Shown in pieces: positions 1-6,823 of a stretch of 39,355 nucleotides of DNA. Source of the DNA: Pseudonocardia lacus (GTDB lineage Bacteria; Actinomycetota; Actinomycetes; Mycobacteriales; Pseudonocardiaceae); the NCBI RefSeq assembly GCF_018531445.1, contig NZ_JAHDTH010000051.1, positions 1 through 39,355 on the forward strand. The letters run 5' to 3'. Every line of letters starts with the position of its first letter. Positions within the stretch are counted from its first letter, which is position 1. The notes under the pieces are model-generated. The model made no database searches and was not told the DNA's origin. It worked only from the letters and a program-made list of their open reading frames with translations. Made by a program: the position numbers and the translations under genes.

Positions 1-698
1 AGGTGGCCGACCGCCGGGTCGGCGTCGGTGGCGAGCGCCGCGCGCTCGGCCAGTTCGAGGGAGCCGACCGCGCCGGTGGCCGCGTGGTGGCGGACCAGGA
101 AAGCCGCGGTCTGCGCGGTCTGCGGGGCGTCCGCGGCGTGCAGCGCGTCCGCGACGGCGTCCGCGGCCCGCAGCGCCGCGCGCACGCCCAGCACCCGACC
201 GGCGGACAGCAGCAGGCCGGCGGCACCGGCGTCGACCACCGGCGCGGCGAGGAGTTCGTCGACGCACTCGCGGACCCGGGTGCGTGAACGCGGGTCGCGG
301 TAGGCCAGCCAGAGCCGCAGGTGGGTCAGCCCGACGCCGGCGGTGCCGTGGGCGAGGCCGGGGTCGGTGCCGCCGATCGGGACGGCCGCGGCGATCGCCA
401 TCGCGCGCCAACCCAGCGCTTTGTCGTCGACCGCGCGGGCGGCCTCCACCAGCGCCCATGCCGCGCCGCACGCGCCGTGCAGCCCGGGCGCCCCGGCGTC
501 CGGCGACCGTTCCAGCACCCCGGCCGCGGTGCGGGTCGCGCCGCGCAGTTCCCGGCCGCCGCGCACGGTGGCGGCCCTGGCCAGCAGCAGCACGGCCTCG
601 GCCGAGACCCCGGCCGGGTCGGCGCTCACCGCCTCGGCGAGCCGGGCCAGCCCGGTGTCGAGCACGGCGTCGGGTGCCTGGTTGCGGGCGGCGGCCAC
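1..698 (-). CDS. LanC-like (lanthionine synthetase C-like) protein, 3' end beyond window
   Basis: The reading frame opens with GTG at 698, preceded by a strong AGGAGG site (705-710), and is open to the left edge, giving about 232 residues of an incomplete protein. Two glycine-rich repeats typical of the LanC alpha/alpha toroid are visible: GLHGACG at about residues 72-78 and GLAHGTAG at about 114-121, the latter followed by a leucine/tryptophan-rich helix. This pattern most resembles the cyclase domain of class III/IV lanthionine synthetases. No kinase or lyase domain precedes it, so it is either a free-standing LanC-like protein or a shortened derivative. The zinc ligands (Cys, Cys-His) that decide cyclase activity would lie beyond the window. 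No lanthipeptide precursor was recognised nearby. Family assignment is fairly secure; function is not. Confidence 0.7.
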   Translation of the reverse strand, partial: MAAARNQAPDAVLDTGLARLAEAVSADPAGVSAEAVLLLARAATVRGGRELRGATRTAAGVLERSPDAGAPGLHGACGAAWALVEAARAVDDKALGWRAMAIAAAVPIGGTDPGLAHGTAGVGLTHLRLWLAYRDPRSRTRVRECVDELLAAPVVDAGAAGLLLSAGRVLGVRAALRAADAVADALHAADAPQTAQTAAFLVRHHAATGAVGSLELAERAALATDADPAVGH

Positions 699-817
699 GG
701 GTTCCCTCCTGCGCTGACCGGGTGTTCGGTCGTGCAGGAGCCTCGTCGCGCGGGCGCCCGGGGGTAATCACCGCGCGGGCGAGGCCGATCTACCCGCGGG
801 TAAGGGTTCTGTGTCGG

Positions 818-1174
818 TCAGGCCAGTACCGGACCGGCCTCGACCGTGCTGCGCCCGTCGACTTCGTCGAGCACCCGCTCGACGCGCAGCGGCAGGGCAC
901 CGCGGCGGTCGGACACGCCACCGAGGACGAGCGCCGCGCCGGCGGCGGCGCACAGGTCGCGGACGTGCAGCAGCACCGCCACGCCCTCGGGCTCGAAGTG
1001 CCGCACGCCCGACAGGTCGACGGTGAGCGACGAGGCCGCCGAACGGCTCAGCACCCCCTCGCAGAGCTTCAGCAACCGGGGAGCGCTGACCGCGGTCAAC
1101 TCACCGACCACGTGCACGAAAGGTGCGCCGTGCGACGAGTCCACGGCGAGCTGCATGAGGTGCCACTGTTCCAT
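818..1174 (-). CDS. STAS-domain protein, anti-sigma-factor antagonist-like
   Basis: A 118-residue protein starting at ATG 1174 behind a GGAGGAGGAG ribosome site. An upstream in-frame extension to 1378 exists but lacks a ribosome site and domain content. The sequence has the STAS fold pattern: an early beta strand (VHVVGELTAVSAPRL), then LTVDLSGVRHFEPEGVAVLL, the position where anti-anti-sigma factors carry the phosphorylatable Ser/Thr. Here the usual D-x-S/T motif reads HFEPEG, so the canonical phosphoserine is not evident. Such proteins normally capture an anti-sigma kinase and release a stress sigma factor, and no such kinase is encoded next to it. It may instead be a small-molecule-binding STAS protein. 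A GGGTAT-type promoter lies upstream. Confidence 0.8.
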   Translation of the reverse strand: MEQWHLMQLAVDSSHGAPFVHVVGELTAVSAPRLLKLCEGVLSRSAASSLTVDLSGVRHFEPEGVAVLLHVRDLCAAAGAALVLGGVSDRRGALPLRVERVLDEVDGRSTVEAGPVLA

Positions 1175-1287
1175 GACGTGCGCTTCTCCTCCTCCGATCG
1201 GGGCGGCGTCGGCCGATCCGAAGGTTCCGTACCCCGACGGCGGGCGCCGGGTGCCGCGTCCGCGGTGGTGGCGCGGACAGGCCCGGA

Positions 1288-1312
1288 ATACCCCGAGATC
1301 GTCGGGGCGAAC
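1288..1312 (-). promoter_or_regulatory. Candidate SigB/SigF-type promoter for the STAS gene
   Basis: Read on the minus strand there is GTTC (1309-1312), a 15-nt spacer and GGGTAT (1288-1293). This resembles the GTTT-N14-16-GGGTAT consensus of actinobacterial general-stress sigma factors. It lies about 115 nt upstream of the STAS start. Autoregulation of an anti-anti-sigma gene by its sigma factor would make sense but is inference. Confidence 0.45.
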
Positions 1313-1407
1313 GTGTTCGCTGCAACAGTGCGACGAGCGGCTCGGCGCTGCCAACGGCCGAACGGTTGGGGCGGACACACGCTGCGTAGCCGCCTAGCGT
1401 CCGTTGG

Positions 1408-1767
1408 ATGGACTACGCAACGGTGCGGCAGGCGTTCTTCGGCCGGGCTCCGACCCCGTCCGTGACGCCCGAGGTGGTCGTGAGCGGCTCGCCGGCCCGT
1501 CGGCTGCGCGACGCGCTGGAACCGCTGGCGATGCACGCGGTCTGGTCGCCGGGGACCGACGCGGCGCTGGCCGAGCTGATCGAGCAGGGGCTTCCGGGGG
1601 TGGATCGGCCGCTTCGCGGCCAGCGGGGGCGGAGCGAGGGTGTCCTCGCAGCGCCGAGAGGGTTCTGCGGCGGTGGCTGGGTGCTCGCAGCGCGCCGGCG
1701 GGCTGTAACGCCCCATCCCACGCTGCAACACCCACCCGTCGTCTGCGGGACGGGCCCGCGAGCATGA
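1408..1767 (+). pseudogene. 5' remnant of an SCO6745-like gene
   Basis: The first ~58 codons from ATG 1408 read like the conserved N-terminus of the actinobacterial SCO6745-like family: an MDY..V..AFF start, then GSPARRLRDALEP and a MHAVW stretch. After about position 1585 the reading frame continues to 1767 but the residues become Arg/Gly/Pro-rich with no family resemblance, and third-position GC bias weakens. Family members are several times longer than the recognisable part, so I read this as a gene cut off by a deletion. No insertion element is visible at the junction. The family assignment is from memory of the N-terminal motif. Confidence 0.55.
1607..1621. repeat. Short perfect hairpin in the gene-poor stretch 1590-1830
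   Basis: GGCCGC, loop TTC, GCGGCC. It sits just where the SCO6745-like similarity ends. From here to about 1830 I see no convincing gene. The stretch also holds two imperfect copies of a GGGTG(T)CTCGCAGCGC-like word (near 1640 and 1680). It is probably decayed sequence. Confidence 0.4.
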
Positions 1768-1836
1768 TCGGCTCGGCCGGAGGGCGCAGCGCACACCCGA
1801 CCGAGCGGGGACCTCGACGTCCCCACGTTCCGGTCG

Positions 1837-1848
1837 ATTGTCGACAAT
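1837..1848. promoter_or_regulatory. GntR/FCD-type operator palindrome
   Basis: ATTGTCGACAAT is a perfect 12-bp palindrome. TTGT-CG-ACAA is a common recognition pattern of FCD-subfamily GntR repressors. It lies 61 nt before the start of the allophanate-hydrolase-like gene. No GntR gene is in the window, so the regulator would act from elsewhere. Confidence 0.5.
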
Positions 1849-1894
1849 TAACGTTGCGGACACAGTGGTGGGCCGGTGCCGACACGGGCCGCCC

Positions 1895-1900
1895 CTAGCG
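1895..1900 (+). promoter_or_regulatory. -10 box of a leaderless promoter
   Basis: TAGCGT ends 8 nt before ATG 1909, and no ribosome site precedes that ATG. This arrangement is typical of leaderless actinobacterial mRNAs and supports the chosen start. Confidence 0.5.
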
Positions 1901-1908
1901 TCCCGGTC

Positions 1909-2373
1909 ATGCGCATGACCGCCACCGCGTCGCAGGCGGCCCCGACGACCCCGCTGGTCGTGGTCGGGGCGCACCTGCACGGCGAGCCGCTGCACGCGGA
2001 CCTGCTCGGGCTGGGCGCCCGCTTCCTGCGGGCCACCCGGACGGCGCCGGTGTACCGGATGGTGGCGCTGCCGCCCGTGCCCGGCCACCCGCCGCTGCCG
2101 GCCCGGCCCGGGCTGATCCGCGACCCGGCGGCGGGGCTGGCGGTGGAGGTCGAGGTCTACGAACTGCCGGTCGCCGCGCTGGGCGAGTTGGTGCTGGCGG
2201 TCGCGCCGCCGCTGGCGATCGGGACGGTGGCGCTGGACGGAGGCGGGCAGGCGCCGGGGTTCGTCTGCGAGGGGTACGCCCGCGAGGGCGTGCCCGACAT
2301 CTCGCACTACGGGGGGTGGCGGCGGTACCGGGCCGCGCACCACGGCGCGCACCCCGCAGAACGACCGTCGTGA
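1909..2373 (+). CDS. Stand-alone allophanate hydrolase C-terminal-like domain protein
   Basis: A 154-residue protein. It matches the C-terminal domain of allophanate hydrolase (AtzF/DUR1-type, gamma-glutamylcyclotransferase-like fold). The landmarks are VVVGAHLHGEPLH near the N-terminus, GARFLRATRTAPVYRM, VEVEVYELP, LAIGTVAL and the ending GFVCEGYAREGVPDISHYGGWRRY. In full-length AtzF this domain follows an amidase domain and acts on the N-carboxyurea-type intermediate. Here the amidase half is absent from the same frame. An amidase of the same superfamily is encoded 2.6 kb downstream, but it resembles other amidases. ATG 1909 is preferred over the GTG-like upstream extension because of the TAGCGT box. 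Its role without the amidase domain is unknown. Confidence 0.8.
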   Translation: MRMTATASQAAPTTPLVVVGAHLHGEPLHADLLGLGARFLRATRTAPVYRMVALPPVPGHPPLPARPGLIRDPAAGLAVEVEVYELPVAALGELVLAVAPPLAIGTVALDGGGQAPGFVCEGYAREGVPDISHYGGWRRYRAAHHGAHPAERPS

Positions 2374-2453
2374 ACCGGTACCAGTACACGGACGCGGGCG
2401 GATCGCTGCGCCACGCTGGGCCGCCACGACGTCCAGCAGACCGGAGCCGCGCC

Positions 2454-2705
2454 ATGTCCCACCCCGCCCAGCGTCCCAACACCGCGCGCACCCTGCTGCT
2501 GATCGGCGTGGGGATGGTCCTGTTCGTCCTGCTGCTCGCCGCGACGGACCCCGGTGCGGACGACCCCGGCTACCCCGGCTACGACGACTCCGGGTCCGGC
2601 GGGGGCGGCACGTCGTTCTACGACAGCGGATCGATCTCGACCACCGAGGACGGCGAGCTGATCTACTCCGACACCGACGGCGGCAGCTTCTCCAGCGGCG
2701 GGTAG
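2454..2705 (+). CDS. Small single-pass membrane protein, acidic Gly/Ser-rich tail
   Basis: An 83-residue protein from ATG 2454. A polar N-terminus (about 14 residues) is followed by one hydrophobic segment (TLLLIGVGMVLFVLLLA, about residues 15-31). The rest is a low-complexity tail of Gly, Ser, Asp, Tyr and Pro with repeated DxG/YPGY elements. No family recognised. The tail is probably extracytoplasmic and disordered. The frame has proper codon bias, and longer in-frame starts upstream give an Arg-rich, non-coding-like extension. It stands alone between the allophanate-hydrolase-like gene and the P450 promoter. Confidence 0.6.
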   Translation: MSHPAQRPNTARTLLLIGVGMVLFVLLLAATDPGADDPGYPGYDDSGSGGGGTSFYDSGSISTTEDGELIYSDTDGGSFSSGG

Positions 2706-2726
2706 GGCGCCACGCGTTCTCCGACT

Positions 2727-2758
2727 CTGCACATCCTGCATCAATGCATGACGTGCAG
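2727..2758. promoter_or_regulatory. 32-bp operator-like palindrome ahead of the P450-tetR operon
   Basis: The two halves CTGCAC...TGCAT and ATGCA...GTGCAG are symmetrical about 2742.5, with 13 of 16 positions complementary. A TAnnnT box (TAGCCT, 2768-2773) lies 10 bp downstream, so a bound protein would cover the -35 region. The TetR regulator encoded two genes on (4224-4910) is the natural candidate ligand-responsive repressor; this is inference from position. Confidence 0.65.
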
Positions 2759-2792
2759 TATGGCGTGTAGCCTCGGCGCATCACCCGACCGG

Positions 2793-2819
2793 CGGGCCCC
2801 GTCGAGCAGGCGGGGCCCG
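2793..2819 (+). promoter_or_regulatory. GC-rich hairpin in the P450 leader
   Basis: The arms CGGGCCCCG (2793-2801) and CGGGGCCCG (2811-2819) are perfectly complementary around a 9-nt loop, and end 19 nt before the P450 start codon. If transcription starts near 2780 the hairpin lies in the 5' leader and could affect ribosome access or act as an attenuator. There is no U-run and no strong ribosome site after it. Confidence 0.4.
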
Positions 2820-2838
2820 GGAACAGGATGCGCCCCGG

Positions 2839-4170
2839 ATGAACGCCCCCGCCCAGCACGACGCCGCCGAGCGCGCCCCGGAGCAGTCGCCGTCCGCCAT
2901 GCGGCGCCTCATCCCGGAGGACGTGCTCGAGCGCGCCGCGAGCTGCCCGTTCGACCCGGCCCCCGGGCTGGAGGAGCGCCGCGGCCAGGGCCCGGTGCAG
3001 CCGCTGGAGCTGCTCAACGGCGCGCGGGCGTGGCTGGTCACCGGCTTCGACGAGGCCCGCGCGGTGCTGGCCGACCCGCGGTTCAGCTCCGACCGGGTCC
3101 GCTACCGCGACGCCACGCAGCTGCAGCCGCACGAGGTCGCCGAGATGGCGGCCGCCGCCGAGCGCGGCGAGCCCGTGTGCCCGGCGCCGATCGAGAACCG
3201 CGAGGACGGCATGTTCGTCTTCATGGACCCGCCCGAGCACACCCGCCTGCGCCGGCTGCTGACCGGGCAGTTCACCGTCCGCCGGATGAAGGCCCTGGAG
3301 GCGCGGGTCACCGAGATCGCCGTCGAGCACCTGGAGGCGATGAAGGCCGCCGGCACCGAGGCCGACCTGGTGCCCGCCTACGCGCTGCCGCTGCCGTCGC
3401 TGGTCATCTGCGAGCTGCTCGGCGTCGACTACGCCGACCGCGACCGGTTCCAGGTCAACACCTCGATCGCGCTCAACGCGAACGCCTCCGACGAGGACCG
3501 CGCCCGCGCCGGCGGCGAGCTCTACACCTTCATCGCCCAGCTCGTCGCGGCCAAGCGGGCGACGCCCGGCGACGACATCGTCTCCGGGCTGATCCACGAC
3601 GCCGACCCGCCACTGACCGACGCCCAGCTCATCGACGTGTCGCTGGTGCTGCTCGGCGCGGGCCACGAGACGACCGCCAACATGCTCGCCCTCGGCGCGT
3701 TCGCCCTGCTGGAGAACCCCGAGCAGCTCGCCGCGCTGCGCGACGACCCCGCCGTGGTCGACAACGCGGTCGAGGAGCTGCTGCGCTACCTCAGCATCGT
3801 CCAGCTCGGGGTCAGCCGGGTCGCCACCGAGGCCGTCACGATCGGCGGGGCCACCATCCCGGCCGGCGCCACGGTCATCGTGGCCACCCCGGAGGTCAAC
3901 CGCGACACCCGGCACTGGTCCGACCCCGACCGGCTCGACCTGCGCCGCGACCGCGCCCCCCACCTGGCCTTCGGCCACGGCGTGCACCAGTGCCTCGGCC
4001 AGCAGCTGGCCCGCATCGAGATGCGCGTCGGCTTCACCGAGCTGCTGCGGAGGCTGCCCGACCTGCGGCTGGCCGTGCCGGCCGCCGAGGTGCCGCTGCG
4101 CAACGACATGCTCATCTTCGGTGTGCACTCGCTGCCGGTCGCCTGGTCCGCTCCGGCGAACGGCTCATAA
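2839..4170 (+). CDS. Cytochrome P450
   Basis: A 443-residue soluble bacterial P450. It shows the I-helix oxygen-activation motif AGHETT (residues 274-279), the K-helix ExxR pair (E313, R316) and the heme-binding loop FGHGVHQCLG with the axial cysteine at C385. There is no membrane anchor, so it is cytoplasmic and needs ferredoxin and reductase partners; none is encoded beside it. The substrate cannot be deduced. The N-terminal SPSAMRRLIPEDVLERA and CPFDP segments are typical of actinomycete class I P450s of xenobiotic or secondary metabolism. It is followed after 53 bp by a TetR gene on the same strand, probably one transcript under the palindrome at 2727-2758. The start has only a weak ribosome site. 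Confidence 0.93.
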   Translation: MNAPAQHDAAERAPEQSPSAMRRLIPEDVLERAASCPFDPAPGLEERRGQGPVQPLELLNGARAWLVTGFDEARAVLADPRFSSDRVRYRDATQLQPHEVAEMAAAAERGEPVCPAPIENREDGMFVFMDPPEHTRLRRLLTGQFTVRRMKALEARVTEIAVEHLEAMKAAGTEADLVPAYALPLPSLVICELLGVDYADRDRFQVNTSIALNANASDEDRARAGGELYTFIAQLVAAKRATPGDDIVSGLIHDADPPLTDAQLIDVSLVLLGAGHETTANMLALGAFALLENPEQLAALRDDPAVVDNAVEELLRYLSIVQLGVSRVATEAVTIGGATIPAGATVIVATPEVNRDTRHWSDPDRLDLRRDRAPHLAFGHGVHQCLGQQLARIEMRVGFTELLRRLPDLRLAVPAAEVPLRNDMLIFGVHSLPVAWSAPANGS

Positions 4171-4223
4171 TCAGGGGGCGCCCGCCGCGCCCACCAGGAA
4201 GCCCACGCGACAAAGGGGTCCCC

Positions 4224-4910
4224 ATGACCGAGGCGACCCTCCCCGGCACGGTGGCGGCGGTGGCCCCGCCGAGCCGCCACGAGCGCCGCAAGCGGGCCAC
4301 CCGGGCCGCCGTGCGCGACGCCGCCCTGCGGCTCGCGGTGCGCGACGGCGTGGAGCGCATCACGATCGAGCAGATCGCCGCCGAGGCCGACATCGCGGTG
4401 CGGACCTTCTTCAACCACTTCGCCAGCAAGGAGGAGGCGGTCGTGGCGGCCGCCGCGGTCGGGGCGGAGGCGTTCGTCGCCGAGTTCCGCGCCCGCCCGC
4501 GCGCGGAGTCGGTGCTGCGGGCCGTGCGGGAGTCGGTGCTGGTGGTCATGGACCGCGACGACGCGGTCAGCCGCGACCACGTCCGCGCGCTGCGCCTCAT
4601 GCGGGGGACGCCGTCGCTGATCCCGCAGCAGATGGCCGTGCTCACCGTCCAGGAGGACGCGCTCGCCGCCGCGATCGAGGAGCGCATCGGACCGGATGGC
4701 GGGCGGGGCGGGCTGCATCCCGCCGCCCACGCCCGGCTCTGCGCGGCGGCGTCGTTGGCCGCCCTGCGCATCGTGCTGGACCGCTGGCTCGACTCCACCG
4801 CCGACGCGGACGATCCGCCGCCGCTCGACGTCCTGCGCGCCGAGGCCGACACCGCGCTCGCCCAGCTGGCCGCCGGGCTCGACCACCCCGGGCGGTCGGA
4901 CGCCGGATGA
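4224..4910 (+). CDS. TetR/AcrR-family transcriptional regulator
   Basis: A 228-residue protein. The N-terminal helix-turn-helix spans about residues 20-70: RKRATRAAVRDAALRLAVRDG, then ERITIEQIAAEADIAVRTFFNHF with the typical F-x-HF end and SKEE after it. The C-terminal part is helical and Ala-rich and would form the ligand pocket and dimer interface. Placed directly after the P450 gene on the same strand, it probably co-transcribes with it and represses the common promoter. ATG 4224 follows AAAGGGGTCCCC. Ligand unknown; it may be the P450 substrate. Confidence 0.9.
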   Translation: MTEATLPGTVAAVAPPSRHERRKRATRAAVRDAALRLAVRDGVERITIEQIAAEADIAVRTFFNHFASKEEAVVAAAAVGAEAFVAEFRARPRAESVLRAVRESVLVVMDRDDAVSRDHVRALRLMRGTPSLIPQQMAVLTVQEDALAAAIEERIGPDGGRGGLHPAAHARLCAAASLAALRIVLDRWLDSTADADDPPPLDVLRAEADTALAQLAAGLDHPGRSDAG

Positions 4911-5007
4911 CAGGCCGCGCGCCCGATTCCGTCGATCGGTGGAACGGGGCGCGGGGCGCCGCATAGAGTCCGCAGCGGCGCTCGCAGGACCGGCGGAAGG
5001 CGGCGGC

Positions 5008-6375
5008 ATGCCCACCTCGGACACCCCGGACCTGGACGGGTTCCGCGGGCACGTGCGGGCCTCCTCGGCCGCTGACGTGCTCGCGCGCGCCGTCGAGGCC
5101 GCCCGCGGACTCGCCGACCTCGGCGCGTTCATCACCGTCGCCGACGCCGCCGGCCGGGCGCCGGGTGGCGACGGCCCGCTGGCCGGCGTGCCGATCGCGG
5201 TCAAGGACAACCTCGACACCCACGACCTGCCCACCACCGGCGGGACCCCGGCGCTGGCGGACTCGCGGCCCGGCCGCGACCACCTCGCGGTCGAGCGGCT
5301 GCGCGCCGCCGGGGCGGCGGTGATCGGCAAGACGAACCTGCACGAGCTGGCGTTCGGCATCACCAGCAACAACGCCGCGTACGGGCCGGTGCGCAACCCG
5401 CACGACCGCGACCGCACGGCCGGCGGCTCCTCCGGCGGGTCCGCGGTCGCGGTGGCCACCGGCGTCGTCCCGCTGGCGCTGGGCACCGACACCGGGGGCT
5501 CGGTGCGGATCCCGGCGGCGCACTGCGGCGTCGTCGGCTGGCGCCCGACCGTCGGGCGCTGGGGCGTCGACCGGGTCGTGCCGATCTCGCGCACCCGCGA
5601 CACCGCGGGCCTGCTCGCCGTCGCGGTCGCCGACGTCGCCCTGGTCGACGAGCTGGTCACCGGGCAGCCCGCGGTCGAGGCACCCGACCGACGCCTGCGG
5701 CTGGGCGTGCCGCGCCCGGGCTTCTACGACGACCTGCACCCGGAGGTCGCCGCCCGCGTCGACGAGGCGCTCGGGCGGCTGTCCGACGCCGGCGTGGAGC
5801 TGGTCGAGACCGACGTGGTGGCCGCGCACGAGCTCGACGCCGAGTGCGGCTTCCCGATCGCGTTCTTCGAGGTCGCCCGCGACCTGCCCGCGTACCTCGC
5901 GACCCTGCCGGGCCCGGAGCGGGAGCTGACCCTGGCCGACGTGCTGGCCCGCGTCGCCTCCCCGGACGTCCGCGGCGCGCTGGAGATCGCGGCGAGCGGC
6001 CAGTTCGGCGAGCCGCCGTACCGCGAGGCCATGGCGACGCGCGAGCGCCTGCGCGCGGCCTACGCCTCCGCGCTGGTGCCCGGCACGGGGGAGCGGCTCG
6101 ACGCGCTCGTCTACCCGACCGTGCCGCTGCCGGCGACCCCCGTCGGCGACGACGAGACCACCGAGCACAACGGCCGCCAGGTGCCGGTCTTCCAGACCAC
6201 CATCCGCAACACCGGCCCCGGCTCCGCCGCGGGCATGCCGGCCATCTCCCTGCCCGCCGGCACGACCCGCGCGGGCCTGCCGGTCGGGCTGTCGCTGGAG
6301 GCGCTGCCGGGCGAGGACGGCGCCCTGCTCGCCGTCGCGCGCAGGGTGGAGGGGACTGTCGGGGGCCGGCTCTAG
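5008..6375 (+). CDS. Amidase-signature family hydrolase
   Basis: A 455-residue protein of the amidase signature family. The catalytic triad is visible: Lys66 (AVKDN), cis-Ser141 in the Gly/Ser-rich GGSSGGSAVA loop, and nucleophile Ser165 (DTGGS). The overall motif order (VPIAVKDN, GKTNLHELAFGITSNN, GTDTGGSVRIPA) is closest to indoleacetamide- or mandelamide-hydrolase-type amidases that hydrolyse small or aryl amides. The allophanate-hydrolase-like C-domain at 1909-2373 is not fused to it and lies too far away to assume cooperation. ATG 5008 follows a GGCGGAAGGCGG stretch; longer in-frame extensions into the tetR region are not credible. Substrate unknown. Confidence 0.88.
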   Translation: MPTSDTPDLDGFRGHVRASSAADVLARAVEAARGLADLGAFITVADAAGRAPGGDGPLAGVPIAVKDNLDTHDLPTTGGTPALADSRPGRDHLAVERLRAAGAAVIGKTNLHELAFGITSNNAAYGPVRNPHDRDRTAGGSSGGSAVAVATGVVPLALGTDTGGSVRIPAAHCGVVGWRPTVGRWGVDRVVPISRTRDTAGLLAVAVADVALVDELVTGQPAVEAPDRRLRLGVPRPGFYDDLHPEVAARVDEALGRLSDAGVELVETDVVAAHELDAECGFPIAFFEVARDLPAYLATLPGPERELTLADVLARVASPDVRGALEIAASGQFGEPPYREAMATRERLRAAYASALVPGTGERLDALVYPTVPLPATPVGDDETTEHNGRQVPVFQTTIRNTGPGSAAGMPAISLPAGTTRAGLPVGLSLEALPGEDGALLAVARRVEGTVGGRL

Positions 6376-6431
6376 GCTGCCCGCCGTGCGAGGCCGCGAT
6401 GGGACATCGGTGGGTGACGTCGGTGACGTCG

Positions 6432-6776
6432 ATGGTTGACGCGGACGACGTCCGACGCCTGGCCCTGTCCCTGGACGGCGTCGAGGAGATCGACAGCGAC
6501 GGCTTCGACTTCCGCGTCGCCGGCAGGGGCTTCGTCTGGTCCTACCCGGAGCGGGTGCCCGGGCGCGGGCGGATCCTGCGCACCGACATCGCGGTGCTCT
6601 ACGTCGGCGACGAGGCCGAGAAGCAGGCGCTGCTGCTGGGCGAGCCCGAGCTGTTCTTCACCACGCCCGGCTACGACGGGCTGCCGCTGGTGATGGTGCG
6701 CCTGGAGAAGGTGGCCCCGGCGCGGCTGGCGGAGCTGGTCACCGACGCCTGGCACATGCGGGGCGGCGCGGGCTGA
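6432..6776 (+). CDS. MmcQ/YjbR-family protein
   Basis: A 114-residue protein matching the MmcQ/YjbR fold (a CyaY-like small protein often annotated as DNA-binding). It has an N-terminal DDVRRLALSLDGVEE segment, the W/Y-rich centre, and the FFTTPGYDG...LVMVRLEKV ending followed by a final helix. An earlier in-frame ATG at 6399 would add 11 residues. ATG 6432 gives the usual family start. A TAGGCT box overlaps the amidase stop codon (6373-6378) and could drive this gene on its own. The biochemical role of the family is not established. Confidence 0.82.
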   Translation: MVDADDVRRLALSLDGVEEIDSDGFDFRVAGRGFVWSYPERVPGRGRILRTDIAVLYVGDEAEKQALLLGEPELFFTTPGYDGLPLVMVRLEKVAPARLAELVTDAWHMRGGAG

Positions 6777-6779
6777 GCG

Positions 6780-6810
6780 CCGGGCGGCGGACTGCCCCAC
6801 GGCCGCCCGG
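6780..6810. terminator. Bidirectional hairpin between convergent genes
   Basis: The arms CCGGGCGGC (6780-6788) and GCCGCCCGG (6802-6810) enclose a 13-nt loop, 4 nt after the YjbR stop and 14 nt after the MocR stop on the other strand. There is no U-tract, as is common for terminators in high-GC actinobacteria. Confidence 0.6.
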
Positions 6811-6823
6811 GCCCGGGCCCACC

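Noticed and set aside
1096..4128. Very long minus-strand open frame (about 1010 codons) across the P450 and flanking genes
   Set aside because: Arg/Gly/Ala/Pro-rich with no domains; it is antisense to the P450 and the allophanate-hydrolase-like gene, a common artefact at this GC content.
1909..6375. Split allophanate hydrolase formed by the C-domain protein (1909) and the amidase (5008)
   Set aside because: The genes are separated by a P450-tetR operon with its own promoter, and the amidase looks closer to arylacetamide-type amidases; cooperation is not supported.
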